NCBI RefSeq assembly: GCF_001905725.1
Contig: NZ_LIWB01000007.1
Span: forward strand, 186,001-250,000
Direction of reading: 5' to 3'
Origin: Streptomyces sp. CB02400
GTDB taxonomy: Bacteria; Actinomycetota; Actinomycetes; Streptomycetales; Streptomycetaceae
Length of the DNA: 64,000 nt
In this document: positions 18,692 through 26,459 of the stretch, piece by piece
How the letters are laid out: the number at the start of each line of letters is the position of its first letter
Position numbering within the stretch: position 1 is the first letter of the stretch
The notes under the pieces: model-generated
Told to the model about the DNA's origin: nothing
Database searches by the model: none
Seen by the model: the letters and a program-made list of their open reading frames with translations, nothing else
Position numbers and translations under genes: made by a program

Positions 18692-19873
18692 TCAGCCCTC
18701 GGCCTGCGCGAACGGGCCGCCTTGGGCCGCGAAGGCGTGGGCGGCGAAGCGTGCGCCGATGCGGCGGTGCGTGGCCGCGTCGGGGTGGAGCCGGTCGGGC
18801 AGCGGCAGTTCGGAGTGGTCCGCCTCGCCGTAGAGGTCACGGCCGTCGAGGTAGTGCACGTTGGGGTCGTCGGCCGCGCGTCGCGTCACGATGCGCTTCA
18901 GCTCGTCGCGGATGACGCCGAGCGTCAGCTTGCCCTCGGCCCGCTCCTCGGGATCACCCGCGGCGGTGAACAGGAGTCGCCCCTCACCGAGACGGCTGAA
19001 GTCGAAGGCGGTGGGGCCGGGCGTGTCCTCGTGGATGGGGCACAGGATCGGCGAGACGACCAGCAGCGGCGCGGTGGGGTGACCCTCGCGGACGGTGTCG
19101 AGGAAGCCGTGGACGGCCGGGGTGAAGGCGCGCAGCCGCATCAGGTCGGCGTTGACCAGGTTGATGCCGATCTTGACGCTGATCAGGTCGGCCGGCGTGT
19201 CACGCATGGTCCGGGCGACGAACGGGTCGAGCAGGGCGCTGCCGCCGAAGCCCAGGTTGACCAGTTCCACGCCGCCCTGTGCCGCGGCGAACGCGGGCCA
19301 GGTCGTGGTGGGGCTCGCGGCGTCGGAGCCGTGGCTGATGGAGCTGCCGTGGTGCAGCCAGGTCCTGCGGCCGGAGACGGGAGCCGGCTCGACGGGGGCG
19401 TCGGTGCGCAGGGCGACGAGTTCGGTGGTCTCGTTGTGCGGCAGCCAGATCTCGACGGTCTTGTCGCGCTCGGGCAGGCCGGTGAAGCGGAGGGTGTCGG
19501 CGGGGCCGGTGCCGTGTTCGACCGCTCCGGTGCTCATGTCGATGGTCAGGGTGTTGCCGCCGGTCGCGGTCGCCCGGCCGGCCGGGCGTCCGTCGACGAG
19601 CAGGTCGTACTGGCCGTCCGGGCGGGGCGGGGCGCCGATGTAGACCCGCTTGGTGGGCAGCGTGTCGAGTTCGACCGTGGTCGCCCGGGTACGGAAGACC
19701 AGTCGTACGCCGGAGGGCTGGGACTCGGCCATGGCGAGCTGTCCGTCGGTGTTCTGGGCGCGGGCCCGGGCGGGCAGGCGGTGAGGCAGGACCCCGTTCG
19801 CCGTGGGCTCCAGGTCGAGGGCGCCGCGTACGAGGTCCGCGGTGATGGGGGTGGTGTGCGAAGTGGAGGGCAC
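18692..19873 (-). CDS. SGNH/GDSL-family esterase
   Basis: This roughly 393-residue protein has an N-terminal beta-rich domain (about 1 to 160) and a C-terminal SGNH hydrolase fold. The nucleophile serine is in HGSSISHG, the oxyanion glycine in NLGFGGSALL, the asparagine block is KIGINLVN, and the Asp-His pair is DRLHPDAATH. This is the layout of two-domain carbohydrate esterases and related lipases. No signal peptide is visible. The start is uncertain: GTG at 19873 with GGAAA before it, or TTG at 19903. It converges on the GH43 gene. Its place in the glycosidase island suggests deacylation of imported sugars, but this is inference. Confidence 0.85.
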   Translation of the reverse strand: MPSTSHTTPITADLVRGALDLEPTANGVLPHRLPARARAQNTDGQLAMAESQPSGVRLVFRTRATTVELDTLPTKRVYIGAPPRPDGQYDLLVDGRPAGRATATGGNTLTIDMSTGAVEHGTGPADTLRFTGLPERDKTVEIWLPHNETTELVALRTDAPVEPAPVSGRRTWLHHGSSISHGSDAASPTTTWPAFAAAQGGVELVNLGFGGSALLDPFVARTMRDTPADLISVKIGINLVNADLMRLRAFTPAVHGFLDTVREGHPTAPLLVVSPILCPIHEDTPGPTAFDFSRLGEGRLLFTAAGDPEERAEGKLTLGVIRDELKRIVTRRAADDPNVHYLDGRDLYGEADHSELPLPDRLHPDAATHRRIGARFAAHAFAAQGGPFAQAEG

Positions 19874-19919
19874 GGTTTCCGTCCGTGGGTCGGGGCGGCT
19901 CAAGGGCCTGGAGTCGTGG

Positions 19920-20492
19920 TCAGGGCGCGGGCCAGTTGCGCAGGAGGGCGTCGAGCGCGTCGAGGACGCGCGACCAGGTCTCCTGTGTGTCGGGGGCGCT
20001 GTGGCTGAACCCTCCGCCCATCTCGATGCTGACGTAGCCGTGGAAGACGCTGCCCAGCAGGCGGACCGCGTGGGTCTGGTCCGGTTCCGTCAGGTCGTAG
20101 CCGCGCAGGAGGGCCCGGGTCATCTGTGCGTGCCGCACTCCCGCGCTGCCGGCGGCCGCTTCCGGGCCGAGCCGGAACTGGGCCGCCGCATAGCGTCCTG
20201 GATGCTCCCGCGCGTAGTCGCGGTAGACGTTCGCCAGGGCGGTCAGGGCGTCCTTGCCGGCCCGTCCGGCCAGGGCGTCGGCGGCACGGTCGGCGAGTTC
20301 CTCCAGGGCGAGCAGCGCGATCCGCGTCTTGAGGTCCTGGGAGTTCCTCACGTGGGAGTACAGGCTCGCCACCTTGACGTCGAAGCGCCGGGCGAGCTCG
20401 GAGACGGTCACCCGGTCGAAGCCGACCTCGTCGGCGAGCTCCGCCCCCGCTCTGGTGAGGCGTTCCACCGTCAGTCCTACGCGCGCTGCCAT
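19920..20492 (-). CDS. TetR-family transcriptional regulator
   Basis: This 190-residue repressor has the TetR helix-turn-helix near residues 20 to 45 (VTVSELARRFDVKVASLYSHV) and a C-terminal WHG-type ligand domain (with GSVFHGYVSIEMGGGF). The ATG at 20492 has GAGGGG 6 bases upstream; the ATG at 20498 would have none. It is divergent from the DNA ligase gene, and a GCCTAA/TTAGGC inverted repeat lies between. It probably controls itself and perhaps the ligase gene. The effector is unknown. Confidence 0.9.
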   Translation of the reverse strand: MAARVGLTVERLTRAGAELADEVGFDRVTVSELARRFDVKVASLYSHVRNSQDLKTRIALLALEELADRAADALAGRAGKDALTALANVYRDYAREHPGRYAAAQFRLGPEAAAGSAGVRHAQMTRALLRGYDLTEPDQTHAVRLLGSVFHGYVSIEMGGGFSHSAPDTQETWSRVLDALDALLRNWPAP

Positions 20493-20529
20493 AATCATCC
20501 CCTCAATCAGCTAATACGAGTATGTAGCT

Positions 20530-20546
20530 GCCTAATGGCTTTAGGC
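20530..20546. promoter_or_regulatory. Inverted repeat GCCTAA-N5-TTAGGC
   Basis: Six-base arms with a five-base spacer in the TetR/ligase divergent promoter, in an AT-rich stretch unusual for this DNA. It is a good candidate for the TetR operator. Confidence 0.55.
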
Positions 20547-20600
20547 AAGCAGGCCGGGTGTGATGCCCGTCGGAGCCCGTTGTCAGTGGTGGGAGGCAAG

Positions 20601-22682
20601 ATGCGACGCATGACAACACCTGCAGCAGTGATCGTGGATGCCGCCGCCTACGCGCAGGCGGTCGAGGACGCCGTACGAGCGGCCGCCGCCTACTACGAGG
20701 GCGGCACCTCGGCGCTGGACGACGACACCTACGACCGGCTGGTACGAGGGATCGCCGACTGGGAGGCGGAGCATCCCGACGGGATACTCCCCGACTCCCC
20801 CACCGGGAAGGTCGCCGGCGGGGCGGTGGAGGGCGACGTGCCGCACACGGTGCCGATGCTCAGCCTCGACAACGTGTTCTCCGCGGAGGAGTTCACCGCC
20901 TGGACGGCCTCCTTGTCCCGCCGTACCGGACGTGAGGCGACGCGCTTCAGTGTGGGTCCGAAGCTGGACGGGCTCGCGATCGCCGCCCGGTACAGCGACG
21001 GCCGGCTCACCCGGCTGATCACCCGCGGGGACGGGACGGCCGGGGAGGACGTCTCGCACGCGATCGGCACCATCGAGGGGCTGCCCGAGAAGCTGGACGA
21101 ACCGGTCACCGTGGAGGTGCGCGGCGAAGTCCTCATGACGGCCGCCCAGTTCGAGCACGCCAACGAGGTGCGCACCGCTCACGGCGGGCAGCCGTTCGCC
21201 AACCCGCGCAACGCGGCCGCGGGCACCCTGCGGGCGAAGGAGCGCGTCTACACGGTTCCTATGACGTTCTTCGGCTACGGTCTGCTGCCGCTGCCCGACA
21301 CCGACTCCGTCCTCGCCGAGAAGCTGAACGAGCTCGCGCACAGCGAGCTGATGGCGCTGGCCGACGGTCTCGGGGTGCACACCAGCGCCCGGACCGCCGT
21401 CCCCGATGTCGTCGCCGAGACCGTCGATGAGGTCCTGGACCGGGTCGAGGGGATCGCCGCGGTCCGCGCCGAGCTGCCGTTCGGCATCGACGGGATCGTC
21501 ATCAAGGCCGATCTCGCCGAGGACCAGCGGGCCGCGGGGTCCGGCTCCCGCGCGCCACGCTGGGCGATCGCCTACAAGCTGCCGGCCGTGGAGAAGATCA
21601 CCCGGCTGCTGGAAGTGGAGTGGAACGTCGGCCGTACGGGCATCATCGCGCCGCGCGGCGTCCTCGAACCGGTCGTCATCGACGGCTCCACCATCACCTA
21701 CGCCACCCTGCACAACCCGGCCGACATCACCCGCCGCGACCTGCGCCTGGGCGACCACGTCATGGTCCACCGGGCGGGCGACGTCATCCCCCGCATCGAG
21801 GCGCCGGTGGCCCATCTGCGGACGGGTGAGGAGCGGCCGATCGAGTTCCCGGCGCAGTGTCCGCGCTGCGGTTCGGACATCGACACCGGTGAGGAACGCT
21901 GGCGGTGTGCCCAGGGCCGCAACTGCCACCTGGTCGCGTCCCTCGCCTACGCCGCGGGCCGCGACCAGCTCGACATCGAGGGGCTGGGCGCCACCCGCGT
22001 GGTGCAGCTCGTCGACGCGGGCCTGGTGGCCGATCTCGCCGATCTGTTCACCCTGCGGCGCGAGCAGTTGCTCGCCCTGGAGCGGATGGGCGAGACCAGC
22101 ACCGACAATCTGCTCGCCGCGCTCGCCAAGGCCAAGGAGCAGCCGCTGTCACGGGTGCTGTGCGCGCTGGGCGTGCGGGGCACCGGTAGGTCCATGTCAC
22201 GGCGCATCGCCCGCTACTTCGCCACCATGGACCACATCCGCGCGGCCGACGCCGACGCCATGCAGCGGGTCGACGGCATCGGGGCGGAGAAGGCCCCGTC
22301 GATCGTCGCGGAGCTCGCCGAACTGGCCCCGCTGATCGACAAGCTGGCCGCCGCCGGTGTCAACATGACGGAGCCCGGCGCCACTCCGCCGCCGCCCGCC
22401 GGTGCCGAGGACGACGCCCCGGCCGAGGGCGGTCCGCTGGCCGGGATGACGGTGGTGGTCACCGGCGCGATGACCGGGAAGCTGGAGAAGCTCTCCCGCA
22501 ACGAGATGAACGAACTCGTCGAACGGGCCGGCGGACGCTCCTCCTCCAGCGTCTCCAAGAAGACCTCCCTCGTGGTCGCGGGCGAGGGCGCCGGTTCCAA
22601 GCGTGCGAAGGCCGAACAGCTCGGCATCCGCCTCGCCACCCCGGAGGAGTTCGCCGCCCTGGTCGCCGAACTCCTCGACTGA
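20601..22682 (+). CDS. ligA: NAD-dependent DNA ligase (LigA2-type paralogue)
   Basis: This 693-residue ligase joins nicked DNA using NAD. It has an N-terminal Ia/adenylation domain with the adenylated lysine K121 in SVGPKLDGLAI, an OB domain, a four-cysteine zinc finger (CPRCG and CAQGRNC around residues 420 to 440), helix-hairpin-helix repeats and a C-terminal BRCT domain. It is divergent from typical LigA and resembles the second, dispensable LigA2 of Streptomyces rather than the essential copy. The ATG at 20601 has GGAGG 5 bases before it. A divergent TetR repressor suggests conditional expression. Confidence 0.9.
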   Translation: MRRMTTPAAVIVDAAAYAQAVEDAVRAAAAYYEGGTSALDDDTYDRLVRGIADWEAEHPDGILPDSPTGKVAGGAVEGDVPHTVPMLSLDNVFSAEEFTAWTASLSRRTGREATRFSVGPKLDGLAIAARYSDGRLTRLITRGDGTAGEDVSHAIGTIEGLPEKLDEPVTVEVRGEVLMTAAQFEHANEVRTAHGGQPFANPRNAAAGTLRAKERVYTVPMTFFGYGLLPLPDTDSVLAEKLNELAHSELMALADGLGVHTSARTAVPDVVAETVDEVLDRVEGIAAVRAELPFGIDGIVIKADLAEDQRAAGSGSRAPRWAIAYKLPAVEKITRLLEVEWNVGRTGIIAPRGVLEPVVIDGSTITYATLHNPADITRRDLRLGDHVMVHRAGDVIPRIEAPVAHLRTGEERPIEFPAQCPRCGSDIDTGEERWRCAQGRNCHLVASLAYAAGRDQLDIEGLGATRVVQLVDAGLVADLADLFTLRREQLLALERMGETSTDNLLAALAKAKEQPLSRVLCALGVRGTGRSMSRRIARYFATMDHIRAADADAMQRVDGIGAEKAPSIVAELAELAPLIDKLAAAGVNMTEPGATPPPPAGAEDDAPAEGGPLAGMTVVVTGAMTGKLEKLSRNEMNELVERAGGRSSSSVSKKTSLVVAGEGAGSKRAKAEQLGIRLATPEEFAALVAELLD

Positions 22683-22692
22683 GCCGGCCACC

Positions 22693-22724
22693 GGCCTGCG
22701 CCCGCCCGTCAGGGGGCGCAGGCC
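22693..22724. terminator. Stem-loop terminator between ligase and SnoaL-like genes
   Basis: Eleven-base arms (GGCCTGCGCCC and GGGCGCAGGCC) with a ten-base loop begin 10 bases after the ligase stop. They overlap the 3' end of the convergent gene, so one hairpin can serve both. Confidence 0.7.
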
Positions 22725-23146
22725 CCGGCGATGGACAGGCTGTTCTCGTAGAGGTGGTGCCGGGTGATCCGGCCGCCCTCCACGGTGAGGCGCAGGGCGA
22801 ACGGGCCCTGGAAGGACCGCCCCGTCGCCCGTACCGTCCCCGACACATGCCCCATCAGGACCGCGTCCTTCCCGTCGACGAGGAAGGTGTCGACGGAGGC
22901 GTGCGCGTCCTCGGGCACGGTGTGTTCCATCAACTCCGTGAACTGGGCCGCGCATTCGGCGGCGGTGGACCGGGGGCGGATCCACGGAACGGTGGGGTTG
23001 TCGGCGAGCAGCCAGTCGACCTCGTCGGCGAAGACCGCGGCCAGCCGCCCGGTGTCCCCGGCGGACCGGGCGGCGAGGAACTCCCCCACGACGGCCCGGG
23101 TGACCTCGGCGGAACTCTCGTTGGCGACACTGGAGTCGATGGACAT
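22709..23146 (-). CDS. SnoaL-like (NTF2-fold) protein
   Basis: This 145-residue protein matches the SnoaL-like polyketide-cyclase fold used by many small enzymes and unknown proteins: an N-terminal helix (VVGEFLAARSAGD), a FADEVDWLL strand, then VDTFLVDGKDAVLMGHV and the closing LTVEGGRITRHHLYEN. The ATG at 23146 has GGGGAG 4 bases before it, so the longer open frame upstream is not used. The function is not known; such proteins are isomerases, cyclases or just stress-related. It ends in the terminator of the ligase gene. Confidence 0.8.
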   Translation of the reverse strand: MSIDSSVANESSAEVTRAVVGEFLAARSAGDTGRLAAVFADEVDWLLADNPTVPWIRPRSTAAECAAQFTELMEHTVPEDAHASVDTFLVDGKDAVLMGHVSGTVRATGRSFQGPFALRLTVEGGRITRHHLYENSLSIAGACAP

Positions 23147-23289
23147 GACGCTCCCCTCTCGGCTGCGGCCCGGAGTCCGGTGCGGGGTCTCCGTGGATGT
23201 GCTCGATCCTGCCGGAGGGGAAGGATCGGGTCGATTACCCCGGACGTCATGCCCGGCCCATGCCTTCTGCGGGGTTGTGCCGTGTCCGC

Positions 23290-23433
23290 GGCGCCCTGTG
23301 CCGTGAACGCGTCCGCGTGCTCCGCGGCCCACTGGGTGAAGAGGCGGGCCGGGTGCCCGGTGACTCCGGTGACTCCGGTGACTCCGGTGACTCCGGTGAC
23401 TCCGGTGACAAGGATCTTCCGGTTCTGCGTCAT
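23290..23433 (-). pseudogene. Internally deleted NmrA-like oxidoreductase remnant
   Basis: The frame begins MTQNRKILVTG, the normal Rossmann start of NmrA/SDR-type NAD(P)-binding proteins. It then runs into six VTG triplets and continues GHPARLFTQWAAEHADAF, which looks like the C-terminal end of the same family. The whole middle is missing, so this is a remnant in which the two ends have been joined, with a 9-base minisatellite at the joint. The reading continues without a proper stop beyond the family end, as expected for a dead gene. Confidence 0.6.
23356..23409. repeat. Six tandem copies of a 9-base unit (TCCGGTGAC)
   Basis: Six head-to-tail copies, the first with a C in place of the leading T. 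On the minus strand they encode VTG repeats in the remnant above. Exact short repeats of this kind are prone to slippage, so copy number may vary between strains. Confidence 0.9.
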
Positions 23434-23459
23434 GGGACCGACCGCATGAGGGCTCGCGG

Positions 23460-24218
23460 TCAGGTTCCGTCCGCGAGCTGCGCGCCGTCGGGGACGGCCA
23501 CGGCGAACTGCCGCTCGGGGCCGAAGCGCATGAACTCCTCGTACTTCCCCTCCGTCGGCTTCAGTTTCATCAGGAGCGGCGGTTCCACGGTGCGCAGATC
23601 GACGAGGGACGCCCTGTCCGGGAGACCGGCCGCCACGGCGGCCAGGTCGGGGTCTTCCGTGTCGCGCAGTTCGGCGACGGGGGTGCCGGAGACGGTCACC
23701 CGCCGGCGCCAGACCGACTCGCAGGGGAACCGGATGTCGAACTCCCCCTCGTCCTCGTCGTACGCGTCCGGATCGGTCCTGACGCGGTCCGCGAGGGCCA
23801 GGGCCTCACGCGCGTGGTCGACGAGGAATTCCGGGAGGGAGCGGGCGCAGTAGGCGTAGGTGTCGAAGAAGTCCGCGGACTGGGAGAACACCGCGCCCCA
23901 CGCACCGGTTCCGGGATGCACGTCGACGAAGAAGTGGTCGCCGGTCGCGAGGGAGAGCAGTACCCGGGTCTCCTCGCCCGGCCCCCACATCCACTGGCGT
24001 TCGACCCTGCTGAGCCGGGGATCGAGGTGGAGGTGGTCGTCATCACCGATCCGAACGGCGCTCACGGCACGCAGCAACACCCGTATGTCGTCCGGCAGCC
24101 GGGGCTCCGCCTCGGTCAGCTCGGCGTCCGGGGCCCCGGGTTCGAGCGTGAACACGTCCGGCAGGCGCCGCTCCAGCTCCCGCAGCGTCTCGATCGCGTC
24201 CTGCGCGGTGACACCCAT
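23460..24218 (-). CDS. SMI1/KNR4 (SUKH)-like hypothetical protein
   Basis: This 252-residue protein has no signal peptide or membrane segment and is rich in acidic residues. The first half has the look of a SUKH/SMI1-KNR4 domain: L-x-ELERRLPDVF, then AEPRLPDDIRVLLRAVSAV, and later FFVDVHPGTGAWGAVF and FDTYAYCARSLPEFLV. SUKH proteins are often immunity proteins against toxins, but no toxin gene is next door and many single copies exist in Streptomyces. The ATG at 24218 has GGAGG 7 bases upstream. The assignment is by pattern and moderate. Confidence 0.7.
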   Translation of the reverse strand: MGVTAQDAIETLRELERRLPDVFTLEPGAPDAELTEAEPRLPDDIRVLLRAVSAVRIGDDDHLHLDPRLSRVERQWMWGPGEETRVLLSLATGDHFFVDVHPGTGAWGAVFSQSADFFDTYAYCARSLPEFLVDHAREALALADRVRTDPDAYDEDEGEFDIRFPCESVWRRRVTVSGTPVAELRDTEDPDLAAVAAGLPDRASLVDLRTVEPPLLMKLKPTEGKYEEFMRFGPERQFAVAVPDGAQLADGT

Positions 24219-24362
24219 CGTCGTCCTCCCTGGTCCGGTGCGGTACGCCGACGAGCGTACGGACCGCCTCGGACAACGGGCGCGCCCGACTGTCCAGGTC
24301 AGGATCCGGCCTGCTTGCCGCCTGCCGTCGTGGACGACCGACACCGACGGAAGGAGACCGTG

Positions 24363-24884
24363 ATGGCCGAGCGGACCGGCGCCGCGCCCGAGGGTTGCAC
24401 CGGCGTCGCGCCCTGGGTGATGACCGACGGCACCGGGGCGTTCCTCGACTTCGTCGCCCAGGCGTTCGACGGCGAGGAGCTCGGGCGGGTGGCGACCGAA
24501 GACGGGTCGATCGGGCACGGTGAGATCCGGGTCGGCGACACCGTCGTCCTGGCCTTCGACCGGCGCGCGGACCGGCCGGTCCTGCCGAGCCTGCTGCGGG
24601 TGTTCGTCGCCGACACGGACACGGTGTTCTCGCGCGTCGTCGCGGCCGGCGGCCAGGTCGTCACACCGCTGTCGGACAACGCCTTCGGGCAGCGCGGAGG
24701 CCGCGTCAAGGATCCCTTCGGGAACATCTGGTGGGTGGTCCGCCACGTCGAGGACGTCTCCGAGGACGAGATGTGGAAGCGCCTGCGGGACCCCGTGTAC
24801 GCCGAGGGCATGCGGGTGGCGCAGGCGACGCTCGACGCCGAACTCACCGGCCGGAGCAGCGCGCCCGTCAGGACGGCCGGCTGA
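24363..24884 (+). CDS. VOC (glyoxalase-like) family protein
   Basis: This 173-residue protein has the two beta-alpha-beta-beta-beta modules of the vicinal oxygen chelate fold in the PhnB/YdcJ-like style: WVMTDGTGAFLDFVAQAFDGEE at the start (in two pieces), a central VFVADTDTVFSRVVAAGG and the closing RGGRVKDPFGNIWWVV. GGAAGGAG lies just before the ATG. Proteins of this kind are often of unknown role; some bind antibiotics or are dioxygenase-like. It converges on the AsnC gene, overlapping its 3' end by 17 bases. Confidence 0.85.
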   Translation: MAERTGAAPEGCTGVAPWVMTDGTGAFLDFVAQAFDGEELGRVATEDGSIGHGEIRVGDTVVLAFDRRADRPVLPSLLRVFVADTDTVFSRVVAAGGQVVTPLSDNAFGQRGGRVKDPFGNIWWVVRHVEDVSEDEMWKRLRDPVYAEGMRVAQATLDAELTGRSSAPVRTAG

Positions 24885-25347
24885 CCGGGTCGCCGCGGTT
24901 CTCACCGGCGTCCGGCGGGCGTTCGAAGAAGGTGTCCAGGACCACCGTCGCCTGTGTCCCGCTGACCCCGTCGATCGCGTACAGGCGGCGCAGCACGTCC
25001 TGCAGGCGCTCGGTGGTGGCGGTGCGCACCTTCACCAGGACGGAGGCGCTGCCCGCGATGACGTGCGCCTCCTGGATCTCCGGTACGGCGGCGAAGTCCT
25101 CGGCCCTGTCCCCCATCCACGCCGTGGAGTCGACCAGCACGAAGGCGAGGACCCCGCGGTCGAGTGCCGCGGGGTCGACGTCGACGGTCGTGGCCCGGAT
25201 GACGCCCTGCTCGCGCAGCTTGCGCACGCGCTCGTGCGCCGCGCCCGCCGACAGGCCGACCGCCGCGCCCAGGGCGGCGTACGGCTGTGTCGCGTCCCGC
25301 TGGAGCAGCGCGATCAACCGGCGGTCGATGTCATCCAGTTGCCTCAT
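24868..25347 (-). CDS. Lrp/AsnC-family transcriptional regulator
   Basis: This 159-residue regulator has an N-terminal helix-turn-helix (LDDIDRRLIALLQRDATQPY, then AALGAAVGLSAGAAHERVRKL) and a C-terminal RAM ligand-binding domain (SASVLVKVRTATTERLQDVL). It is divergent from the SMP-30 gene with two ATCTGAT/ATCAGAT arms in the 76-bp space. The likely role is to sense a small metabolite such as an amino acid and control the divergent gene and itself. Confidence 0.9.
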   Translation of the reverse strand: MRQLDDIDRRLIALLQRDATQPYAALGAAVGLSAGAAHERVRKLREQGVIRATTVDVDPAALDRGVLAFVLVDSTAWMGDRAEDFAAVPEIQEAHVIAGSASVLVKVRTATTERLQDVLRRLYAIDGVSGTQATVVLDTFFERPPDAGENRGDPVSRPS

Positions 25348-25358
25348 GTGATGACCGT

Positions 25359-25396
25359 ATCTGATCCGGCGATACGCGTGTTACGTTGCATCAGAT
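25359..25396. promoter_or_regulatory. Paired ATCTGAT / ATCAGAT half-sites
   Basis: Two inverted 7-base half-sites 31 bases apart, about three helical turns, in the AsnC/SMP-30 divergent promoter. The spacing suits a dimer-of-dimers, as AsnC-type proteins form. No sharper dyad is present. Confidence 0.5.
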
Positions 25397-25423
25397 CCTG
25401 ATCACTCTCTGCGAAGGGACGCC

Positions 25424-26332
25424 ATGCCCACCAACGGCCCGTACGAGATCCTGGACGACCGCTTCCGTACCGGACGCTGCGCGAACGGCGACAGCAGGCT
25501 CGAGGTCCTGTACGACGGCTGCCGCTGGGCCGAGGGCCCGCTGTATCTGCCCGCCTGGCGCCAGCTGGTCTGGAGCGACATCCCGAACGACCGCATCCTG
25601 CGCTGGGACGAGGCCACCGGCACGGTCGGCGTCTTCCGCACCCCGGCCGGTCACAGCAACGGCAACACCGTCGACCGGCAGGGCCGCCTGGTCACCTGTG
25701 AGCAGGGCAACCGCCGGGTGACCCGCACCGAGCCGGACGGCGCCGTGACCGTCCTCGCCGACCGGTACGACGGCAAGCGGCTCAACAGCCCGAACGACTC
25801 CGTCGTACGCTCCGACGGCACGATCTGGTTCTCCGACCCGGACTTCGGCATCACCAGCGACTACGAGGGCCATCGCGCCGAGTCGGAGATCGGCGCGTGC
25901 AACGTGTACCGGATCGACCCGCTGTCGGGGGACGTCCACCTCGCCGCGGACGGGTTCGAGGGGCCCAACGGGGTCGTCCTGTCCCCCGACGAGAGCCGGC
26001 TGTACGTCTCCGACTCGCGGGCCGCCCGGATCCACGCGTACGGCATCCGCGAGGACGGCACCCTCTCCGGCGGCGAGGTCTTCGCCGAGGGCCGGGACGG
26101 GGTCCACTTCGACAACATCCGCTTCGACGACGAGGGCCGCCTGTGGGCCGCCGCCCTCGACGACGGCGTGCACTGCTACGACCCCGACGGCACCCTCATC
26201 GGGAAGCTGCGCGTGCCCGAGCCCGTCTCCAACATCGCCTTCGGCGGACCGAAGAACAACCGCCTGTTCATCACCGCCACCACCTCCCTGTACTCCCTGG
26301 TGATGTCGGTGACCGGGGCTCCGCGCCTCTGA
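25424..26332 (+). CDS. SMP-30/gluconolactonase-type lactonase
   Basis: This 302-residue protein is a six-bladed beta-propeller of the SMP-30/gluconolactonase/LRE family, which hydrolyses sugar lactones with a bound divalent metal. Candidate metal ligands are E in WAEGPLYLPAW, N in LNSPNDSVVRSDG, and the D and N near GPNGVVLSPDESRLYVSDS. The sequence has no signal peptide. The ATG follows GAAGGGA. The AsnC regulator is divergent. A role in oxidative sugar catabolism is likely, but the substrate is not evident from context. Confidence 0.9.
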   Translation: MPTNGPYEILDDRFRTGRCANGDSRLEVLYDGCRWAEGPLYLPAWRQLVWSDIPNDRILRWDEATGTVGVFRTPAGHSNGNTVDRQGRLVTCEQGNRRVTRTEPDGAVTVLADRYDGKRLNSPNDSVVRSDGTIWFSDPDFGITSDYEGHRAESEIGACNVYRIDPLSGDVHLAADGFEGPNGVVLSPDESRLYVSDSRAARIHAYGIREDGTLSGGEVFAEGRDGVHFDNIRFDDEGRLWAAALDDGVHCYDPDGTLIGKLRVPEPVSNIAFGGPKNNRLFITATTSLYSLVMSVTGAPRL

Positions 26333-26459
26333 GCGGGCCGCGCGAGGTTTTCGGCCACCCGGGTCCGCGCCATCCGTCCGAAACGCCTGTTTTCGATACC
26401 GCTCCCTGTCTCGTTGAGTTCCGTGCGTCGCCTTCACGCCGTCGACCAGGCAGGGAGAA

